Shown: one piece after another, positions 58,420-64,000 of the stretch
Layout of the letters: each line of letters begins with the position of its first letter
How positions within the stretch are numbered: position 1 is the stretch's first letter
NCBI GenBank assembly: GCA_916613615.1
Contig: OU744730.1
Location: 5,983,582-6,047,581, forward strand
Length of the DNA: 64,000 nucleotides
Direction of reading: 5' to 3'
DNA from: Steromphala cineraria
Taxonomy: Eukaryota; Mollusca; Gastropoda; Trochida; Trochidae
Notes under the pieces: generated by a model
The model's input: only the letters and a program-made list of their open reading frames with translations
What the model was told of the DNA's origin: nothing
Database searches by the model: none
Translations under genes and position numbers: made by a program

Positions 58420-60000
58420 GTAATGCAATGAATGAACAAAGAGATAGAATTTTGAATATTTTATTGACTTCGTGAGCTTTTATATCCAAAATGATACTCT
58501 TTCAGAAAATCTTAGTATTTTATGCACAATGTCAACTTTTTTATTTCGTTTGTTTAAACAATGTTTAAACGTTGATGCTTCCAATCTTAGAATGTAATGA
58601 TCTGTGTTTATCCATGAAATTTGTTTTGTCTGTATTTAGCATGCTTTCAAATTACAAAACATACATGTACTTTCAAAAATGTTGGTAATATATTCGTCAA
58701 AAATTACATGCTGAGTTTATGTAATCATTGCTCATTTGCAAAATCAATCACTGTTCCTGAGTTTCTTAATTTGTTTCAGGTATTTGTCGAACGGCCTACT
58801 TGCAAGTTTACAAACTTACTATATTTGCTTACTTACTGTGTATTATTTTTTCGTGTTACGTTCAGTACTCGCAAGCCTCGAATGAGGTAAGAAATGAATC
58901 ATATTGATATGTCTAATGAATTATTCATGAATAAATGAAATATAATAAATGAGGTGTATAAGTTGATTCTTCGGCCTACAAATATCAGGATAACTGAAGT
59001 ATATCATTTCAAAATTTCAAAATCTACTGTATATGTAATATATCTATATTGAAAAAATATCGGTAACTGAAGTATCTAATATACAGCCTACTTTGAAAGC
59101 CTATGTGATCGTAACAATTTGAGTTTTAATTTTTATAAACTGAAAGAGTTCAGATAATTTTTTCAAGTATATCTATATTATTGAAATGACTTAAGTGTTA
59201 AAGATAACAAAGAGTTCAGTATATCCTGTTAACCAGTTACTCTTTACAATTTGAAAGTATTGGATCTCAATCGGAGCTCGATGTGAAATTGTGTTTTCTT
59301 TGACAGACAATAGGCATGTATTTTGTTTCCATCGGGAATGAGTTATTGAAATGTTTTACATTATCTCTTCCACTTCGTCAGTTCTGATTACCAATTACTG
59401 CTTGTAGATCACATTTCGACAGAAGGATAATATAAGGGTTATTTTTTGCAACTTGATGAACATGAATACATGGATCAAAATTGTCTTATGTATTAAGTTT
59501 TGAATTACAAATCGTTTGTAGATTTCATAAAAAAATTATTACGTATATATGGGTTAACTCCCTTGGCATCAAAATCAGTATTTGTAAGATAACCCTCTAA
59601 CTTCAGTTTGTAGAAACAATTAAACATTCTGGCAATCTTTCATTAGATATCTCACTTTTTACGTATTTGTCTAAATGATACCATTTTATGTCAAAGCATA
59701 CTTAATTATATAAGGACATGTATATGTTCGTATATACATATTCAACTTTGCTCTTCTTCACATTTAACATGGTAAAAGAGTAGGCATATAGACGTGATGT
59801 TCTTATTAAATGAGTAGTTTCCAAAAAATCTTACATGTACCTTGACCTTCTCTAAATGTTCTTCAACGCCTTCAACAAAATTCTATTTAGCAGCTGTAAA
59901 AAATAACAAGCTGACAAAAGAAATCCTGAAAATACAGATCATGACTGCCTACAATGTTGTTGAGAAAAAATGTGGAACATATCATAACTCTCACTAATTA
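58420..60000 (+). repeat. Diverged direct duplication, copy A
   Basis: First of three related blocks. Landmarks shared with 62,330-63,160 are ttgaatatt-tattgacttc, ccaaaatgatactctttc, tttatccatgaaatttgttt and tattgaaatgttttacatta. Near 59,888 it shares ttagcagctgtaaaaaat with about 63,910. Confidence 0.7.
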
Positions 60001-61150
60001 CAGAGATCGAGTGACAAATTGTCTGCAGCAATAGGCGTGGGAGGCAATTTCCGTCCCAACATCACTATCTATAATATTCCACAGTTTGGATTTGATTCTT
60101 GACACAATAAATAGTTGTATACATAAAACTCTTGACTGTAATCAACTTATATTGCAATTCAAGATCTAAAAAGAAAAACATATGTTCTAATTCTACCATA
60201 ACTGTGCAAAATACTTGTTTCTGATTGGCTGCTTTGAAAATTCAGAGGGCGTATAATTTGATGGTATGGGGCTCTGTTTACTTTGTCTAATGCCCAGGAA
60301 TTAATTTGTTGCCTAGCAACAAGAAGCTCTGAATTATTGCTGTCGTGTGTCAAAACTTTTCACAAAATATGCAATTATTGCGTTGTATGTACATTATTTA
60401 TAGAATTTATTCAAACTTTCAACAAACTTAACTCTTGAAATCTGTCAAAACCAGTAAAATACACGACACTGACAACAGTTCAAATTTCCCGTTCACGGGC
60501 TCGACAAAGTTTAACAGGCCCAAATTTAATAAGAATATGAATCGAAATGCGGCATACACTTACCGTATATTTATTTAAAACACCAATGCAAACCAACGTC
60601 AAGTTTGTGAATATATGCAGAACTTAACATAGCGCTTACAACTGTCGCGAAGTAATAAAACGTCAACTGAATAGAGTGAGCTCCCCTTGCAGCATTAGGA
60701 TAATTGTTGGTAATCTCCCGAGGCCTTCTATTTGTAACGTCATTTGATATAACAAAATCCGTCAACACTGTGTGAATGTCACTCCGTGGAAATCGTGCAC
60801 AGGCATCATGACACAGCACACCTGAGCCAATGCGAAAGAATAAAGTTCAATTTTTAATCTCTATTATGGTAGAATGGAACTCTAAATGCGCGTTCGACTT
60901 TTAAATTAAAGTAAGAGCTATAATAATTCCGTTATATGCCTCTGATTTCCAAACACAGTATGTTTATCTCCTAATTATCTGTTCATGTTAAATGACACAG
61001 TACTGTGAGAGCTTTTGACTAATAAATGATTCAGTTCCGACATCTCAATTACTATAATTGCTAACCCATTTCTTAGCGTTGAAACATCTTAAAGGCATTG
61101 TATACTTAAGTGAAAATAAAACAAATTAAGTGAAACCAAGGCATTTGTTC
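60001..61150. other. Non-coding stretch
   Basis: No gene recognised. Contains an X-box-like palindrome (separate entry). Confidence 0.4.
60308..60320. promoter_or_regulatory. RFX X-box-like palindrome
   Basis: gttgcctagcaac fits the RFX consensus GTNRCC-N-RGYAAC perfectly. A CCAAT-type box (attggctg) lies about 85 bp to the left. No gene start is visible in the window beside it, so its role is open. Confidence 0.35.
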
Positions 61151-61460
61151 AAAGAGGGGGTGGTGTTAAGGCGAGGGTCATTGGTCAAAAGTTTGAAGAA
61201 TTTTGATAGTTTGGGCGAGATGCTCAACAAGCTAAAAGAATGATCTACGATTCCAATGTATAATCTTGAGATAAAATTTAGTTTTAATTGCACCGCACGT
61301 TAAATAGTCGGGTGTCCAGTTTTCGATCAGGTTTCAGTGTCTCCCCTTCTGTATTCTATATAACAGATAGGAATTATGCTAAAATGGTCATTTCTTGACC
61401 GATTTCGTTCAAATTTGAAATGTAGGTTTATCTCAACATAAGAAAACGATATATGAGTAC
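61150..61460 (-). repeat. Dispersed repeat, partner of 30,545-30,905
   Basis: Shares gatagtttggg, acgattccaatgtat and, in inverse, the aaacctgatcgaaaa and tatgttgagataaacctaca blocks with intron 17 of the peptidase gene. Arrangement is partly inverted, as expected if the two halves of a palindromic element were lost differently. Confidence 0.6.
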
Positions 61461-61514
61461 AAAAAAATGAAAAAAAAAGTGTGTAGGGTCCACTCGAACC
61501 TCTGTGAGTTTAAC

Positions 61515-61965
61515 GCAGTTACTGCCCTATTCTGTGTTTTTGGACTCTGTACAAGCGGACAGGGGCGGGGGCAGCTTTTCTCAGAAGAGGCGGGGGGCAG
61601 CTTTTCTCAGAAACTGTTTAAGATTGATACCCAAATATGTTGTGTGTCTTTAATCAGAACCCTGCGATTAATCATATGGAGTTATTGCCCTTGTTTTGTA
61701 TTTTTGGACTCTGTTTGATGGTCATCAGATAAGACACATTTTCTCAGAAACTATTTAAAATAGGATAACCAAATTTGTTGTGTGTCTTTAAGTAGTCAAT
61801 ACCTTAATGGAGTTCAAAATTCAGAACTGTGCAATTATTTGTTGTATGGGTTTATTGCTCTTGATTGGTGTTTTTTAATTTTTTTTCAATGGTGTCTCTA
61901 AGGGGACAACTTTCTCGGAAACTGTCTGAAAAGGGTAACTTTAATGCTGTATGTCTTCAGGATAT
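61515..61965 (+). repeat. Tandem repeat, about 165-bp period, three units
   Basis: Units begin near 61,519, 61,682 and 61,851 with ttattgccct-like text and share ttttggactctgt and ttttctcagaaact. The first unit has a local gcagcttttctcagaa doubling. Confidence 0.7.
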
Positions 61966-62026
61966 GAAAAATGAAAACAAATTTCAAATGTTATGATAGT
62001 AGTCATTAGGCAGACAGTAGTCAGAC

Positions 62027-62191
62027 GGAAGGCAAGAGTAATTATATGGATGAACAACTGTTTTATTTGACAGTAGTGACGTTTCAATATATATTCTAAC
62101 ACCGTTTTCAAGCATAAATAAGAATCTATACCGAAACATTGCTACTGTCAAATAAAGAAGTTGTTCTTCCATTGAATTACTCTTGTCTTCC
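62027..62191. mobile_element. Foldback element
   Basis: 165 bp; the left arm ggaaggcaagagtaatta and its continuation through atttgacagtagtgacgttt is inverted at the right end. Arms about 59 bp. A single related fragment (atggatgaacaacttttt) occurs at about 16,660. Confidence 0.8.
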
Positions 62192-62329
62192 TTATACCAT
62201 CAACTTCGAGAATGCCACTCAAACATCTCATTTAGAGAGACGTTGTAATGATAAGTGATTGATAGCAAAATATAACTGAGTTATACAAATCTATTATAGC
62301 TCATAACAAATGGAGTTAAAGAGATTAGT

Positions 62330-63160
62330 GAAATTCAATGATTGAACAAATTGATGTGAATTTGAATATTGTATTGACTTCAAGAGCCCTTTCATCCAAA
62401 ATAATACTCTTTCCAAATCCCAATTATCTATGCAAATTTGACAACTTAATATTTCTTTCATTTGATTTAACAATGTTCAAATTTTGATGCCTCCCATCAT
62501 TGAATGTTATGATATTTGTTTATCCATCAAATTTGTTTTGTTCGTATTTAGCACGCTGTCAAATTTCTATACATAACTTTAAGAATGTTTGTATTTTTTC
62601 CCCACCAAATTATATGCTGACTTTACGTAAAAAAATATTTTTGGGTCATATTTGTTTCCAACGTCCTCTGTACTCGAACTTCTTAACTTAACTTGATTAT
62701 CTTGTTACTACATGTATGATTTTTATGTTCCAATCATTATCCTCAATCCTTAATTGATGTATGCTTATATATCTATATTCATAAACATCAGTAGCTGAAG
62801 TATCTGATATACAGCCAAACGATACGTTTTGAATTCTATGTGATTATAACAATTTGAGTTTTATTTTCTGTAAACTGAAAGGTGGTTATTACAAGAATAT
62901 CAACAGTATTGAAATTGTTTGAATGTTTAAGAAAAGAGAGATATCACTAATCTTACAATCACAACTAGCGCTCGGTGCAAAATCATGTTTTCAGTAACTT
63001 TCTTTCCTTTGGGGAATAGTTATTGAATTTTGTTACATTACCTCTTCCACTTTGTCAGTTCTGATCACCAATTAATGCTTCTGCATCAAATTTCGACAAA
63101 AGGATAATGATAGGGTTATATTTTGCAACCTGATGAACATGAATACATGAACAGTTTTTG
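62330..63160 (+). repeat. Diverged direct duplication, copy B
   Basis: Matches copy A (58,420-59,470) in order; shared gttacattacctcttccact and gatgaacatgaatacatg landmarks. Confidence 0.7.
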
Positions 63161-64000
63161 AGGTTCTGTATGGTTAAAACAGCATGTTGACTACACTGAT
63201 ACATTAATCTTTCAAAAATGAAACTAAAAGATATTTATTTGCAAGAATGGCTTGAAAGATACTACTTTTAAAGTAAATGCTTACAGTATCATATGTTTAA
63301 ATGTACGGTTAAATCTGAAATCTATCTCTCAAGTGTAAATGTGAAATAGTTCATGATAGCATTAGTCAAATCAGTTCAAAGAGTAAATATAATTTGCCAA
63401 CTATGTGATTTTATCAAAATAGATGATGACAATTACTTGTAAATCGTCTATGATTCTTTGAGAATGTTGTATTTGTTTGTCCATCCAAACATATAGAAAT
63501 TTGCAGAACTGTTTAATATTAAAAAATCATTTAGTTCTTCAAAATCTGTCCATGTTTGTTTACCATACCACAATATATCTCTTTTTTGGGGTATTTGTCT
63601 GAGGTCCTACTTGAGTTGACTAGTTAAGTGTATTATCTTGTAAATATATGTATATGTTTTATGTTTCTTTTCACTATCCCGAATACATGAAGCAAGAAAC
63701 TCAATAATGTTTCATTTTGTCGCATTCTATCCTTCGTGAATTCAAATTGTGTAACTCTCCCACTTTTTCAGTTCCGATTACCTATTAGTGCTGCTCGGTC
63801 AATTGTTGACAAAACGAAAATGAATGGGCTATATTTTGTAACTTTTGAAACATGAATGCTTGGAATAAGATTTAGCAGTCACTTATGTTAACGTATCACT
63901 ATTCTATTTAGCAGCTGTAGAAAATATAATCAGTTGTGAAAAGAAACCACTGAAAACTGTTACTGTCTCCAAAGATGTGGAGAAATAATGTTGAATGTAT
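63161..64000 (+). repeat. Diverged direct duplication, copy C (incomplete)
   Basis: From about 63,420 onward the order of copies A and B recurs weakly (tttgtttgtccatccaaa, ccactttttcagttccgatt, acatgaatgcttgga, ttagcagctgtagaaaat). The window ends inside it. The first 250 bases hold nothing recognised. Confidence 0.55.

Noticed and set aside
1..64000. Prokaryotic features such as operons, ribosome binding sites, replication origins or attachment sites
   Set aside because: The spliced gene, SINEs and satellite-rich transposons show that this is animal nuclear DNA.

Overview
The window is animal nuclear DNA, AT-rich and intron-rich, and very probably from a bivalve mollusc. The evidence is one split gene with GT-AG introns, tRNA-derived SINEs, a piggyBac transposase, many short inverted-repeat elements, and tandem families with GTCCGTCC-type runs and a CTCATGAGGCC start that I recall from bivalve genomes. 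The species call is inference; the eukaryotic nature is seen directly.

The window holds one host gene. On the + strand, 18 coding exons from 13,320 to 31,172 join in phase into a 737-residue glutamate carboxypeptidase II / NAALADase-like M28 metallopeptidase (FOLH1/NAALAD2/NAALADL1 group). It has an N-terminal signal anchor and all five zinc ligands plus the catalytic glutamate. The positions that form the arginine patch in human GCPII are not arginine here. A splice acceptor directly before the ATG exon implies at least one upstream non-coding exon, which I could not place. The 0-13 kb stretch is otherwise non-coding.

The introns are crowded with mobile DNA: a broken non-LTR reverse transcriptase (14.75-15.5 kb), Mutator-like and TTAA-type MITEs, a TIR element with internal 164-bp tandem units (22.7-23.6 kb), 167-bp tandem repeats (24.4-25.5 kb), and a foldback element with a perfect 9-bp target duplication (25.9-26.4 kb). 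Intron 12 ends in 22 copies of a 42-bp minisatellite whose unit is the exon-13 splice junction itself. Several insertions lie within 100 bp of splice sites.

The right half has no recognisable host gene. Its centre is a very large piggyBac element (43,171-51,974, about 8.8 kb) with 14-bp TIRs, an intact 659-codon transposase (47,103-49,082) and long satellite arrays in both arms. The arrays are about 150/168/179-bp units in a three-unit higher-order pattern on the left and 181/209-bp units on the right, and they share a core. It lies between the arms of a diverged inverted duplication (about 34.8-42.5 kb against 55.0-58.3 kb). The last 6 kb carries diverged direct duplications, a three-unit tandem repeat, a foldback element and an isolated RFX X-box-like palindrome.
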